A stretch of 64,000 nt of DNA, taken from NCBI RefSeq assembly GCF_040096455.1, contig NZ_JBBMER010000002.1, positions 1 through 64,000 on the forward strand, given 5' to 3'. Positions within the stretch are counted from its first letter, which is position 1; the number at the start of each line of letters is the position of its first letter. This document shows positions 54,321-64,000 of this stretch, piece after piece. This DNA comes from Lachnospira rogosae (GTDB lineage Bacteria > Bacillota > Clostridia > Lachnospirales > Lachnospiraceae). The notes beneath the pieces were generated by a model, which worked only from the letters and a program-made list of their open reading frames with translations, made no database searches and was not told the origin of the DNA. Made by a program: the position numbers and the translations under genes.

Positions 54321-56726
54321 TTATTGTAAATATTGATGAACGCTCATTTTGTATCCGTCTGTTCTAATTATTATCTCTCCTAATGTATTTGTAACATACA
54401 CCTTGCAGTTATTGTCTTCTAACCTTTCAAGCGTTTCACTATGGGGATGCCCGTACCTGTTATTGATACCGCACGATATAAGTGCATACTGCGGCTTAAT
54501 TGTCTTAAGCAGCTTATCACTTGTAGCATATTTAGAGCCGTGGTGTCCCACCTTTAGAACTGTTATATCAGAAAGCTCATCTTTAATATCTACATTAGCT
54601 GCTCTCTCTTTATTAATATCATTAATAAGGCAGTCCTCTGCCCTGCTTTCTGCATCACCAGTCATAAGCATTGAGAATTTTTTATAACTTATGCAATAAA
54701 CAGCAGAATAATCGTTACTATCCTCATAGTCGTAACCAGCACAAGGATGTATACATTTAATATCCAGCTCTCCTACTGTAAATGTATATCCTCTTACGGC
54801 ATAACATACATTTATGCCTGCTTTATCAGCCATATCCACAAGCTTCATATATGCCTCTATATTCTCTTTGCCTTTAATATCCGGCATAACAATACTCCCA
54901 ATAGAAAATGTATCATTACACATCTTAATAAGCTCCATAACTGCACTTATATGGTCATTATCCGTATGGCTTATAAAAATGCAGTCTATATATTTACAGC
55001 CCATCGCACGCAATGCAGGATACACCCGGTACTGTCCTGCACTTTTAATATCCGTACTTCCACCATCAAACAAAAAATTATGTCTGCCCGAAGCACTTAC
55101 ATATATGCTGTCGCCCTGCCCTACATCTAACATATTAATCTGCAGCCCGTTATAAGGCTTGTAGTGCATATTAAGAACCAATACCACCAGCATAACAGCA
55201 ATAATGCAGTTAATTGCTTTATTTACCAAGCTATGCATCTTGTAATAATTGTTAAAGTTATATTTAAAGGACGGCTTATTTATAATGATAAATATTATCA
55301 TTAGCACACTATATACTATAATTATTCCTGCTGGCGGCTGTCCTGTTATTATTCTGAACTGTCCCAACCTTGAATTACGTTCGCACACAAAGTCATAGAA
55401 ATCAAGAACATAATTACCTGCACCAGCCGTAAAATACGCAAGCTTAAGCGATATAAAACCAGCAAATGCTGTAATAATTCCCGTTATCATCACCACTGGC
55501 ATAAGTGGTATTACAATGCAGTTAATAAAAATACTTGTCATGAATACCGAATTATAACTATAAAGCACTGCTGGAAGTGTCGCTAATGTAACCGCAATAC
55601 TACATAGCAATGCATTAATAATGTACACTATCGACTTTTTTACTATTTTGCCAGTATTGTCCATTCTGCTATTTATAGCTTTTTCATCAGGCATTAATAC
55701 AGGATATAACTGTGATATACCTATAATCGCCAGAAATGACATTATATATGACATACTATAGACCGTATATGGATTACGCCCAAGTATTAATATTGAAGCA
55801 GCTGACAACCCTGTAAGAATATCAAATGTCCTGCCATATACATCTGCAATTATAATAAGCACCAGCATACATACCGCCCTTTTGGCAGATACCGTTTCTC
55901 CTGTCATAATAAGGTACATTATAATAACCGCGATTGATATTACAGAAGCTTTCATTATCCCTATATATTTTCTTATTAGCTTATATACAGCCATACCAAC
56001 TAAAGATATGTGCAGACCGCTTATTGCAAGCAGATGTGCAATTCCATTTTTCTGGTATTCCTCTTTAGTCTTAATATCAAGCTCATATTTATCACCTAAC
56101 ACAATTGATGACATAAGCCCAGCTTTATCTTTATATACCTTTGCATATATACCCTTAATCTTTTGCTTAATTACATACAAAATATATCTAAGCCGGTTAT
56201 TGTTACTCTCTGTAACTACAACCTTATCTGCATTGCATTTATATGGATAACCCAGCGAAATATAATACATATTAGCGTCAAAACTGCCATAATTTCTTGG
56301 CTTATCAAATTTCTTAACATCTCCAGTAACCCGCACTATGTCTCCTGCATTACATTTATTATCATCTGTGTATACAATAATTCCTGTATGAATGTCCGTA
56401 TTATTAATATACAAAACATTATAACCATCCTTATTCTGCATATTATATATTGTGCCTGTAAATGTTATATCCTCATAACATTTTCCCAGTCTGTCACTTA
56501 CTATGCCTGTTCTTATTATTGTCACTGGAAATATAAGAAATATAAGATAATAAAGACAGGAATTCTTATTGAATCTTACACATATGCGTAAAACTTCAAA
56601 TGCCAGAATTCCAACCAATACTATTACAGGCACTGCACTCCAATGCAGCTTTTCCCTGTAACAATATGTAGATATTACTGCGGCTATAAGCTGAGTTACA
56701 GCCGCACTTAATAATGGTCTTTTCAA
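54321..56726 (-). CDS. comEC: DNA internalization competence protein ComEC/Rec2
   Basis: Membrane channel that takes single-stranded DNA into the cell. About 800 aa: N-terminal membrane segments, an OB-like part, the Competence domain (KEEYQKNGIAHLLAISGLHISLVGMAVYKLI) and a C-terminal metallo-beta-lactamase domain (LDVGQGDSIYVSA, FISHTDNDHISAV, VGHHGSKYATS). I prefer the TTG at 56726, with AAAAGG 8 bases upstream, because it gives MKRPLLSAAV, the usual ComEC start. A TTG at 56765 would overlap the preceding gene but has no good binding site. Confidence 0.93.
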   Translation of the reverse strand: MKRPLLSAAVTQLIAAVISTYCYREKLHWSAVPVIVLVGILAFEVLRICVRFNKNSCLYYLIFLIFPVTIIRTGIVSDRLGKCYEDITFTGTIYNMQNKDGYNVLYINNTDIHTGIIVYTDDNKCNAGDIVRVTGDVKKFDKPRNYGSFDANMYYISLGYPYKCNADKVVVTESNNNRLRYILYVIKQKIKGIYAKVYKDKAGLMSSIVLGDKYELDIKTKEEYQKNGIAHLLAISGLHISLVGMAVYKLIRKYIGIMKASVISIAVIIMYLIMTGETVSAKRAVCMLVLIIIADVYGRTFDILTGLSAASILILGRNPYTVYSMSYIMSFLAIIGISQLYPVLMPDEKAINSRMDNTGKIVKKSIVYIINALLCSIAVTLATLPAVLYSYNSVFMTSIFINCIVIPLMPVVMITGIITAFAGFISLKLAYFTAGAGNYVLDFYDFVCERNSRLGQFRIITGQPPAGIIIVYSVLMIIFIIINKPSFKYNFNNYYKMHSLVNKAINCIIAVMLVVLVLNMHYKPYNGLQINMLDVGQGDSIYVSASGRHNFLFDGGSTDIKSAGQYRVYPALRAMGCKYIDCIFISHTDNDHISAVMELIKMCNDTFSIGSIVMPDIKGKENIEAYMKLVDMADKAGINVCYAVRGYTFTVGELDIKCIHPCAGYDYEDSNDYSAVYCISYKKFSMLMTGDAESRAEDCLINDINKERAANVDIKDELSDITVLKVGHHGSKYATSDKLLKTIKPQYALISCGINNRYGHPHSETLERLEDNNCKVYVTNTLGEIIIRTDGYKMSVHQYLQ

Positions 56727-56757
56727 ATAACTAACCTTTTGTTCCTTTCCGGAACGC

Positions 56758-57681
56758 TTATTCAACTATACCCGAATTAAATTTGTACAGCCTGTCAAGG
56801 CTTATACTATCCCTGAACGTATTCGTATAATCTCCGTTAATGAATATTTTAACAGACTCTATGCTGTCAAGGGCACATAATGAATTAACTATTGAATATA
56901 TCTCAACATACGAACTCACATTAACAAGCTCGTCACGGAACTCCTCGCTAAGATTAACATAGCACACCTTTTCTACAACAGACACGCCAAGAAGCTTGAC
57001 GTCCTTTGGCAGTGAAGTGTATGCTCCTGCGGCTGTAGGTCCGCTTATAAGCCTCTGCACAATCATTCTTTCTATTGGCATATTCTTATTATAAGCAAGC
57101 ATTTCCTTGACTTTAACAAGCCTTGTACCTGTATAATCTGCATAATACAACTGTACATTACGCCAGTCCATTTCTCCAAATGCACTGTCTGATTCCGTAA
57201 AATCTGTCTTTTTTAATGCACCTATAACTGTACCGTCCTCATACAAAGCTTCCTTGCCATCAACATAAAAATGTACATACAATACATCATCTATCTGCGT
57301 AAGCATTTTTACTACTGCTGCCCTGAATAACAGTTCAACCTGTGTACTCATCTGCTTATATGAAGATGAATAATTAAGTGCAATCGCTTTTCCATCAAGC
57401 ATAACATCTAACAGCGTAACATTATCAGGCTTTATTATATACTCATTCTTATCAGCAGGCTTAACATTCATCTTATCAAGAAGCTGTCTTGCTGTATCTT
57501 CTATAGAAGTGTCAATGTCAATATTATAATTCTGTTCTATAAGCTTGTCCTTTGAACTGTTCGTATAATAAACTGTATACTGCCTGCCCCTGTTCTGTGA
57601 AGAACACGCCGTCAGCTCTACAGCCATACAACAGCATAATAATGTAACTACCAGCTTATTAATCAATAGTCTAATTCTCAT
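56758..57681 (-). CDS. GerMN-domain lipoprotein
   Basis: 307 aa from the ATG at 57681, which has GAGG 6 bases upstream. The signal peptide carries an unusual CCC run and ends in a lipobox-like ELTAC with Cys26. Two GerMN repeats follow (about 75-170 and 215-305), the second with LLGVSVVEKVCYVNLSEEFRDEL and IVNSLCALDSIESVKIFINGD. GerM is a sporulation/germination protein in Bacillus; here the gene follows a two-component kinase, as in Bacillus-type and actinobacterial LpqB clusters. It overlaps the kinase by 11 bases. Confidence 0.87.
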   Translation of the reverse strand: MRIRLLINKLVVTLLCCCMAVELTACSSQNRGRQYTVYYTNSSKDKLIEQNYNIDIDTSIEDTARQLLDKMNVKPADKNEYIIKPDNVTLLDVMLDGKAIALNYSSSYKQMSTQVELLFRAAVVKMLTQIDDVLYVHFYVDGKEALYEDGTVIGALKKTDFTESDSAFGEMDWRNVQLYYADYTGTRLVKVKEMLAYNKNMPIERMIVQRLISGPTAAGAYTSLPKDVKLLGVSVVEKVCYVNLSEEFRDELVNVSSYVEIYSIVNSLCALDSIESVKIFINGDYTNTFRDSISLDRLYKFNSGIVE

Positions 57682-59185
57682 TCTTATCCTCATCATCTGA
57701 CTCCACATAATTAAGCGGTATTCTGAAAGTAAATGTTGTTCCCATCCCCTCCTCACTATACAGCTTAATTGTTCCGTGGTGCATTAATATAATATTCTTA
57801 ACTATAGAAAGTCCAAGACCTGTTCCACCTGTCTGCCTTGACCTTGCCTTGTCAACCCTGTAAAATCTCTCAAAAACCCTGCTCTGGCTCTCTTTAGGTA
57901 TTCCAATTCCAGAATCTTCAACCCTTACAAAGAAGAACTGATGATCTGCATTAAGTGAAACATGCACCCAGCCGTCCATATCATTATATTTGATAGCATT
58001 TTCAACAAGATTAGATATTACCTGTGTTATCTTAACCTCATCAATCTGTGCCACAACCGGTCTGAAACTCTCAAATAGCAATTCTATATTCTTCTTTTGT
58101 GCAAGTGGCTTTAACCGCTTTAACACAAGCTCTAACAGTTCATTAAGATTAACTGATGAAATATTAAGGGTAGCTGAAGCTCTATCAAGCCTTACCATAC
58201 ATAAAAGATCCTCAATAATCTTATTCTCCCTGTCAATTTCACTTACAATATCAACCATAAATTCCTTATATACTTCCACAGGAACATCTTCCTGCGTATT
58301 AAGCGAATCGGCAAGAACCTTAATTGAAGTTATAGGTGTCTTTAACTCGTGTGATACATTTGACACAAACTCAGACCTTGAATTATCAAGCTCACTGTTC
58401 TTGTCCATAATACTGTTAAAATGCTTTGCAAACTGTCTAAGTTCTGTAGAACCTTTAACGTCCATTCTCTTGTCTATATATCCAAAATCAACTTCTTCAA
58501 CAATATGAAGTGCTTTCTTATACGGCTTAAAATAAAAATATGTCACAATAATCGAAACAACAAGAATAATAGTAATTATCACAAATTCAATAACCCATAT
58601 CCTGTCAAAAGCATTCCCTGCTATCTGGCTTATATCTGATATATCAAGATTAACTACTAGAACAGCTATAAGCTGTCCCTCGCTGTTGTATACAGGAGAA
58701 GCTGCTTCTATATTGCCGGTCTTTTTGCTGTAATCAGTTATTGTCTTAGGACTATCATACACAGTTATAACCTTGGAATTAATCATAGTCTTTCCAGTGT
58801 CAACAGCATATGTATCCACGCTTATGTTATATTTCTTATCTACAAGCCTTATTCTTATTGCATTAAGCGATGAATAATTCATAAGATTTTCATATACCCC
58901 ATCATTATGTGCTTCATCAATGCTTCCGTACTTCGTAAATTCAGCCGCAATAAGCACAGCCTCATTATTAACGTATGCTTTCCTTGCTTCAACAAGTGAT
59001 GTCGTATATGAATATTTAACAGCCTTGACTGCTGAGATTGTCGATATAATAGACATTACTGCTATTATAAATACGAGTCTGAATCTTGTGCTTAAGAAAA
59101 AACTTAATATATCTGTTATTAATTTCTTATGATTCATCCTGGATTTAGCCGATTGTCCCCGCGTTCCTTTATTAATATTAAACAT
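57671..59185 (-). CDS. Two-component sensor histidine kinase
   Basis: 504 aa: membrane segments about 36-56 and 197-218, an outside domain between them of about 140 residues resembling a Cache/PAS sensor (VRLVDKKYNISVDTYAV, ASPVYNSEGQLIAVLVVNLD), HAMP to about 268, HisKA with His279 in SNVSHELKTPITSIKV, and HATPase with NLVENAIKYND and GGTGLGLSIVK. The start overlaps the response regulator by 8 bases, so the pair is coupled. Cell-envelope sensing of the WalK/PhoR kind is likely from the architecture. Confidence 0.95.
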   Translation of the reverse strand: MFNINKGTRGQSAKSRMNHKKLITDILSFFLSTRFRLVFIIAVMSIISTISAVKAVKYSYTTSLVEARKAYVNNEAVLIAAEFTKYGSIDEAHNDGVYENLMNYSSLNAIRIRLVDKKYNISVDTYAVDTGKTMINSKVITVYDSPKTITDYSKKTGNIEAASPVYNSEGQLIAVLVVNLDISDISQIAGNAFDRIWVIEFVIITIILVVSIIVTYFYFKPYKKALHIVEEVDFGYIDKRMDVKGSTELRQFAKHFNSIMDKNSELDNSRSEFVSNVSHELKTPITSIKVLADSLNTQEDVPVEVYKEFMVDIVSEIDRENKIIEDLLCMVRLDRASATLNISSVNLNELLELVLKRLKPLAQKKNIELLFESFRPVVAQIDEVKITQVISNLVENAIKYNDMDGWVHVSLNADHQFFFVRVEDSGIGIPKESQSRVFERFYRVDKARSRQTGGTGLGLSIVKNIILMHHGTIKLYSEEGMGTTFTFRIPLNYVESDDEDKNEN

Positions 59186-59867
59186 TAAAATAATAACCTA
59201 CTCCCCACTTAGTATGAACATACTTAGGTTCACTTGAATTATCTTCTATCTTCTCTCTTAATCTTCTTATATGAACATCTACTGTACGTCCATCACCCGG
59301 GTAATCCGCTCCCCACACTGTCTTTAAAAGTACATCTCTGCTATATACTCTGTTAGGATTAAATGCAAGCAGCTCTAAAAGGTCAAATTCCTTAGCTGTA
59401 AGGTAAATCTCTTTGCCTCTGATAAAAAGACTTCTGCTGTCACAGTCAATTCTCATATCCCCGATATTTAATACATTACTCTTAGCCTGTTCTTTCTCAG
59501 GCTTATTATTTCTTCTTAAGATTGCTTTCATTCTTGCTTTAACTTCAAGAATATTAAATGGCTTTGTTATATAATCATCCGCACCATATTCAAGTCCCAT
59601 AATCTTATCCATATCATCGCCCTTGGCCGTAAGCATAATTATAGGAACATTAGAGAACTCTCTTATCTGCTGGCATACCTCAAGTCCATTCATCTTAGGA
59701 AGCATTATATCCAGAAGTATTATATCGTAATCATTGTTCTTCGCCATATCAAGTGCTTCTTCACCATCATAGGCACAGTCAACCACACTGTAGTCCTGTA
59801 TAAGGCTGAATTTAATTCCTTTAACAATCATCTTTTCATCATCAACAACTAATACTTTACCCGCCAT
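59178..59867 (-). CDS. OmpR-family response regulator
   Basis: 229 aa. Receiver with VDDE, phospho-acceptor Asp53 in IILLDIMLPKMNG and MLTAKGDD; winged helix with LTAKEFDLLELLAFNPNRVYSRDVLL, TVDVHIRRLREKIE and KWGVGYYFNV. The residues resemble the WalR/PhoP group. GGAG lies 12 bases before the ATG. Between comEA (upstream) and its kinase, so probably part of the same transcript. Confidence 0.96.
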   Translation of the reverse strand: MAGKVLVVDDEKMIVKGIKFSLIQDYSVVDCAYDGEEALDMAKNNDYDIILLDIMLPKMNGLEVCQQIREFSNVPIIMLTAKGDDMDKIMGLEYGADDYITKPFNILEVKARMKAILRRNNKPEKEQAKSNVLNIGDMRIDCDSRSLFIRGKEIYLTAKEFDLLELLAFNPNRVYSRDVLLKTVWGADYPGDGRTVDVHIRRLREKIEDNSSEPKYVHTKWGVGYYFNV

Positions 59868-59887
59868 CTTTAATAATTACTCCTTGT

Positions 59888-60667
59888 TCAAACACATATA
59901 TAATCTTTTATCTTGTTAAATGCTGCATCTTTTATTCCTGATACATTCTTTATATCTTCTATCCTTTTAAAAGCACCATGCTTTTCCCTATAACTTATTA
60001 TATCTAATGCCCTCGCCTCACCTATGCCGGATAACTGCATAAGTTCAGACTTGGAAGCTTTATTAATATCAATAAGATTACTACTGCCTGCTCCCCCTGT
60101 GTTACCACCATAACTTTCGCTATTACCGTCTGAATTCTCTGTATTACTGCCCGATATTCCCGTGGCATTAGGATTACAGCCGTTGTTCATTTCATCTGTC
60201 AGGCTTATATCATCGTAAGCATATGGGATATATATTTTATCTCCATCCTTTAACTGCATTGCAAGATTAACTCTGGTGCCGTCTGCCTCATCAATAAAAC
60301 CTCCGCAAAGTTCCACCGCCTGATACAGTCTCATATCTGCACCACCACTGACAACTCCTGCATTAACAACTGCACCACATATATATACATATATCTTACT
60401 GTTATTCTCATCCAGTCCGTCATTGCCTGCTTCGCTACCATTAATACCATTACTATTGTTAACATCAGCAGCACCGCCGCTGGTAACTCCACCGATAATA
60501 CTCTTGCTATCACTTTCCTTATCTGAAATATTATCTTTATTAATTATAACACTGCCATCTTCTTTGGTTGGGTTTATATAAAATATGCCTGCAATTATAA
60601 TAATTAATACTAATACAACTGTTTTAATAATATATCTACGCTTTTTATATAATTTAATCAAGTCCAT
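59888..60667 (-). CDS. comEA: Competence protein ComEA
   Basis: Membrane-anchored DNA receptor for transformation. 259 aa: membrane segment about 13-31, a Ser/Gly/Asn-rich linker, an SLBB domain (IYVYICGAVVNAGVV...LYQAVELCGGFIDEADGTRVNLAMQLKDGDKIYIP, about 90-155), a second Asn/Gly-rich linker, and tandem helix-hairpin-helix motifs (NKASKSELMQLSGIGEARALDIISYREKHGAF...IKNVSGIKDAAFNKIKDYI) that bind DNA. AGGAG precedes the ATG. First gene of the run that ends with comEC and holA. Confidence 0.94.
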   Translation of the reverse strand: MDLIKLYKKRRYIIKTVVLVLIIIIAGIFYINPTKEDGSVIINKDNISDKESDSKSIIGGVTSGGAADVNNSNGINGSEAGNDGLDENNSKIYVYICGAVVNAGVVSGGADMRLYQAVELCGGFIDEADGTRVNLAMQLKDGDKIYIPYAYDDISLTDEMNNGCNPNATGISGSNTENSDGNSESYGGNTGGAGSSNLIDINKASKSELMQLSGIGEARALDIISYREKHGAFKRIEDIKNVSGIKDAAFNKIKDYICV

Positions 60668-60823
60668 GTATACTCCTTATATCTATAATACATTATTATA
60701 AGATATAAAGTTCCCTTCGCATACATTTTTATTGTACCTAATTAATATCCATATTACAAGCAAAACCTCAAATATTACTATATAAATTACTGTACAAATA
60801 ATCATTATAATTACCATATATCA

Positions 60824-60852
60824 TTTACATAAAATACCGTTTTTGGTAAAAT
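60824..60852 (+). promoter_or_regulatory. Promoter of the YfhO-family gene
   Basis: TTTACA (60824-60829), 17 bases, TAAAAT (60847-60852), preceded by TTGG. The start would fall about 25 bases before the TTG start codon. Confidence 0.7.
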
Positions 60853-60884
60853 GTAAGCATTATTATCCATAGGGGGAAGCAATT

Positions 60885-63623
60885 TTGAACCAACAGACTA
60901 AGCATCGACACAAATTCAGTTTATTTGACGAACATACAGGTAATATTCCGTGTGGAAATATCGTATATATAATTGCATTTTTTATTCCAGTTATAATATT
61001 TACAGCCTTGTATTTTGCAAGAGAAATATTTCCATTTGGCAATAACTGTTATCTGCGTTCTGATATGTATCACCAGTACGCTCCATTTTTCTCTGAGCTA
61101 TGGTATAAAATCCGCAACGCAGAAAGCCTTACTTATAGCTGGGATATCGGTATGGGAACTAATTTCACATCTTTATATGCGTACTATCTGGCAAGCCCTG
61201 CTAACTGGATTATTGTATTATTCCCACAGAAATATATGATTGAGATTATGAATACTCTCATAATCCTTAAGTTATCTTTATCAAGCGTTTCTATGACCCA
61301 CTATATAAGCAGGCATTTTTCCAACAAGAATATATGTATAGCTTTATTCGGGTTATTCTACGCATTTTCCGGATATGTAGCTGCTTATAGCTGGAACATT
61401 ATGTGGCTTGACTGTCTTATACTTGTTCCTCTTATTATGCTTGGCCTTGAAAGACTTGTTAATGAAGATAAATGCTTTCTATACTGCATAAGTCTTGGAT
61501 TATGTATATTCACTAACTACTATATTGCAATTATGGTATGTTTATCAGTTGTTCTTTATTTTATTGTGCTTGTAACTGCCTACAAAAAAGAACGTACTTT
61601 CAAGAATTATTTTAAGACATTTCTAAAATTTGCATTTTACTCACTGATTGCCGGTGGGCTTGCGGCATGCCTTTTACTGCCTGAGTTCTACACATTTTCT
61701 TTATCAGCTTCAAGTGACATTGCATTTCCTAAGAAATTAAGTCTTTATTTCAGCATATTAAATATGCTCACTAGACAATTAATAAATGTTCCTGTCCACC
61801 TTGGACTTGAACACTACCCTAACATATACTGCGGCGTTGCTGTATTCCTTCTTTATCCTCTCTATGTTATGGACAAAGACATCAATTTATGCGAAAAGAT
61901 AGGCAAATCCGTATTACTGCTTGTCTTCCTTACAGCATTTAACCTTAATATACCTAATTTTATATGGCACGGATTTCATTATCCTAACAGCCTGCCTTGC
62001 AGACAATCATTTATATACATTTTCTTCCTGCTTACAATGTGTTATGAGGCATTAAGCCATATAAAGCGGATGACAAGCAGACAGTTAGGAATTGCCGTAT
62101 GGATAAGCTTAGGACTTCTTGTGCTTATTGAACAGGTATTTGCAGTTGATGAAACTTATGATTTTAAGGCAATTTACTTAAGCGGTGCTTTTATTCTTGT
62201 GTATGCAGGACTTATGATTGTCTATAACAAGACCAACTGGAAGCTGCCTGTAACAGTATTTCTTGCATTTATAGTCTGTATAATAGAATGTACTATCAAT
62301 ATGGATTCAACAGGAATTGGAACTACTAACAGAACCTCTTATCTTTTAGATTATGATGCTATTAAATCTGTGACACAGACCGTAAGAGATGAAGATACAT
62401 CATTTTACCGAATGGATAAGAAGTTTGGTGCGCGTTCAAAAAATGACGGAGCTTGGCATAATTACCACTCAATATCAACATTTTCATCAACTTCAAGTGC
62501 TGGAATGTCAGAATTGTTCGGAAAGCTTGGCTTTGAACATTCAATGAATGCCTATGGCTACAATGGTGCTACACTTGTTACAGAAAGCTTATTCTCGGTT
62601 AAATATACAATTACCAACCGTATACTTACAAGCAGTTCTCTTCGCGAGTATTACGTTGGAGATGACGGCGAATTCGTCTATGAGAATAAATATACACTTC
62701 CACTTGGATTTATAACCTATAATAATGCAGGCGAATGGAATCCATCAGAAGCCAATGGAACAGGAATTGAGAACCAGAACTCGCTTATACAGACACTTAC
62801 AGGCATTGCCAATGTATTTACACTTACTTATGAAAATGCCACCGACTCAAGCTTTGAAGTTAAGCCTGTAAAAGCAGGACATCTGTATATGGTTGTAAGA
62901 AATACGACCTGCGACAACGTAACTGCCACTATTAACAATTCTGAATATACTTATTCAGGACTTAAAAATGGCAATCACATAATTGACCTAGGCTACGCCG
63001 TTCCAGCAGATACCGTTGTCATATCTGGCGATTCAGCAATGAATGCCAGCGTGTATACACTTGAAACTTCAAGATTTACAGAAGCTTACAATATATTAAA
63101 TGGCAGTTCCCTTTCTATCACTTCATTTAAAGACACCAAGATAAAGGGAACTATAACAGCTAATAAAGCCGCAACCCTTATATTCTCCATTCCTTACGAT
63201 AAAGGCTGGAAGGTATATATTGATGGCAGAAAAGTAGAGACCTCTGCCCTTTATGATGCTCTCTTAAGCGTACAGATAAGTGAGGGCAGCCACGAAATAA
63301 CATTAAAATATACACCTGTGAACCTTATTAAGGGTTGCTTAATTACAGCATTATGTATTATTATATTAATCGGTATTTATATATTAAAGAAGAAAAATAT
63401 AACAATAAATATATTAAAAGCCGCCAGTACAAATAAAGCTGTTGAAGCTGATGATACTTACAACGCATTATCTGATGATTTAGCTGATAATACTCTCACA
63501 GATTTAGATGTTTCATCTGCTATGGATATAAATATCGTGGGTGATAATGATATAAATATGCTAGATAGTCTTGATGACTTCGACAATCTTGACAGTGATG
63601 AGATTAATTCATCAGAAGAATAA
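60885..63623 (+). CDS. YfhO family membrane protein, TTG start
   Basis: 912 aa. About 12 membrane segments lie in residues 25-460, with the motif YYLRSDMYHQYAPFFSELWYKIR...SWDIGMGTNF near the start, typical of YfhO (GT-C-like glycosyltransferase fold). A large outside domain follows (about 470-810), then one more membrane helix near 815-835 and an Asp/Asn-rich acidic tail. In Bacillus and Listeria YfhO proteins glycosylate wall lipids or teichoic acids. The TTG is chosen because AGGGGGAAG is correctly spaced. Upstream of argH but probably unrelated. Confidence 0.9.
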   Translation: MNQQTKHRHKFSLFDEHTGNIPCGNIVYIIAFFIPVIIFTALYFAREIFPFGNNCYLRSDMYHQYAPFFSELWYKIRNAESLTYSWDIGMGTNFTSLYAYYLASPANWIIVLFPQKYMIEIMNTLIILKLSLSSVSMTHYISRHFSNKNICIALFGLFYAFSGYVAAYSWNIMWLDCLILVPLIMLGLERLVNEDKCFLYCISLGLCIFTNYYIAIMVCLSVVLYFIVLVTAYKKERTFKNYFKTFLKFAFYSLIAGGLAACLLLPEFYTFSLSASSDIAFPKKLSLYFSILNMLTRQLINVPVHLGLEHYPNIYCGVAVFLLYPLYVMDKDINLCEKIGKSVLLLVFLTAFNLNIPNFIWHGFHYPNSLPCRQSFIYIFFLLTMCYEALSHIKRMTSRQLGIAVWISLGLLVLIEQVFAVDETYDFKAIYLSGAFILVYAGLMIVYNKTNWKLPVTVFLAFIVCIIECTINMDSTGIGTTNRTSYLLDYDAIKSVTQTVRDEDTSFYRMDKKFGARSKNDGAWHNYHSISTFSSTSSAGMSELFGKLGFEHSMNAYGYNGATLVTESLFSVKYTITNRILTSSSLREYYVGDDGEFVYENKYTLPLGFITYNNAGEWNPSEANGTGIENQNSLIQTLTGIANVFTLTYENATDSSFEVKPVKAGHLYMVVRNTTCDNVTATINNSEYTYSGLKNGNHIIDLGYAVPADTVVISGDSAMNASVYTLETSRFTEAYNILNGSSLSITSFKDTKIKGTITANKAATLIFSIPYDKGWKVYIDGRKVETSALYDALLSVQISEGSHEITLKYTPVNLIKGCLITALCIIILIGIYILKKKNITINILKAASTNKAVEADDTYNALSDDLADNTLTDLDVSSAMDINIVGDNDINMLDSLDDFDNLDSDEINSSEE

Positions 63624-63683
63624 TCAGGCATTCTATTAACAATTAATTATAAGCACTAACGAAGTGCAGGAAAGAGGTACAAT

Positions 63684-64000
63684 ATGAAACTTTGGGGCGG
63701 ACGCTTCACTAAAGAAACTAATGAGCTTGTTAATAATTTTAACGCTTCTATCTCCTTTGACCAGAAGTTCTACAAGCAGGATATTCAGGGAAGCATTGCA
63801 CACGCTACAATGCTTGCTGCTCAGGGTATTATCTCAGAAGATGAAGGAAAGCAGATTACTGACGGCTTAAAAGGTATTCTTTCTGACATAGAATCTGGAA
63901 AGCTTGAAATCACTGATGAATATGAAGATATTCACACATTTATGGAAGCTACCCTTATTGAGCGTATCGGTGATGCAGGAAAGAAGCTTCACACAGGCAG
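63684..64000 (+). CDS. argH: Argininosuccinate lyase, N-terminal part (cut by window end)
   Basis: Splits argininosuccinate to arginine and fumarate. The 105 codons present read MKLWGGRFTKETNELVNNFNASISFDQKFYKQDIQGSIAHATMLAAQGII, then DEYEDIHTFMEATLIERIGDAGKKLHTG, the standard N-terminus including the substrate-binding DIHTxxE segment. AAAGAGG lies 7 bases before the ATG. The gene continues past 64000. Confidence 0.96.
   Translation, partial: MKLWGGRFTKETNELVNNFNASISFDQKFYKQDIQGSIAHATMLAAQGIISEDEGKQITDGLKGILSDIESGKLEITDEYEDIHTFMEATLIERIGDAGKKLHTG

Overview
The window looks like a chromosome segment of a low-GC, AT-rich Firmicute of the family Lachnospiraceae. Supporting signs are strong GGAGG-type ribosome binding sites, sporulation genes (spoIID-like, spoIIP, gpr, GerMN), a tmRNA with tag ANLNINAEDNLAYAA, ComEC/ComEA and a leaderless cytoplasmic pectin methylesterase. 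A pectin-using gut organism related to Lachnospira (Eubacterium) eligens is my best guess. That is inference from gene content, not a database match.

Layout. (1) 1-77 is the 5' end of a 16S rRNA gene read leftward, with its leader and promoter to about 366. (2) 0.65-11.6 kb is almost all leftward housekeeping: coaBC and coaX (coenzyme A), mtaB, thiI with a cysteine desulfurase (tRNA thiolation), rsmE, prmA, an M18 aminopeptidase and scpAB (chromosome condensation). One small rightward HPr-like gene interrupts it. (3) 11.6-20.2 kb is mixed: a 68-bp tandem repeat array before a YihY-family membrane protein, a SpoIID-domain protein, a structured non-coding RNA with its own terminator (15.6-15.8 kb), a degenerate sigma-70-like protein, an RpiB/LacA-family isomerase, bioY with a BirA-type operator, an acetyltransferase and the pectinesterase. 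(4) 20.2-26.9 kb holds a lipoprotein, a two-component system, YbaK, a cytidylate-kinase-like protein and a MATE transporter gene broken by an internal deletion, behind an unusual two-hairpin leader. (5) 27-36 kb holds tmRNA, smpB, rnr and secG (trans-translation, RNA decay and secretion), then the lower-glycolysis genes gpmI, tpiA, pgk and gap. (6) 36-48.3 kb holds a Na/Pi cotransporter, a PHP phosphoesterase, a second cysteine desulfurase, a SpoVB/MurJ-type flippase, a YefM/YoeB toxin-antitoxin pair, metA, ligA, an RluF-type pseudouridine synthase, tRNA-Arg(CCG) and a DUF5688 protein. (7) 48.6-60.7 kb holds pepD, spoIIP and gpr, rpsT, and a leftward run comEA - response regulator - histidine kinase - gerMN lipoprotein - comEC - holA. 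(8) 60.9-64 kb is rightward: a YfhO-family membrane protein and the start of argH.

No prophage, insertion sequence, CRISPR array or obvious accessory island is visible. The least explained parts are the structured RNA at 15.6-15.8 kb, the sigma-like gene without region 4 beside it, the 68-bp hairpin repeats at 11.7-11.9 kb, and the double-terminator leader upstream of the broken MATE gene. Several start codons were reassigned by ribosome binding site, including TTG starts for mtaB, rpsT, comEC and yfhO. All promoter, operator and terminator calls are by eye.
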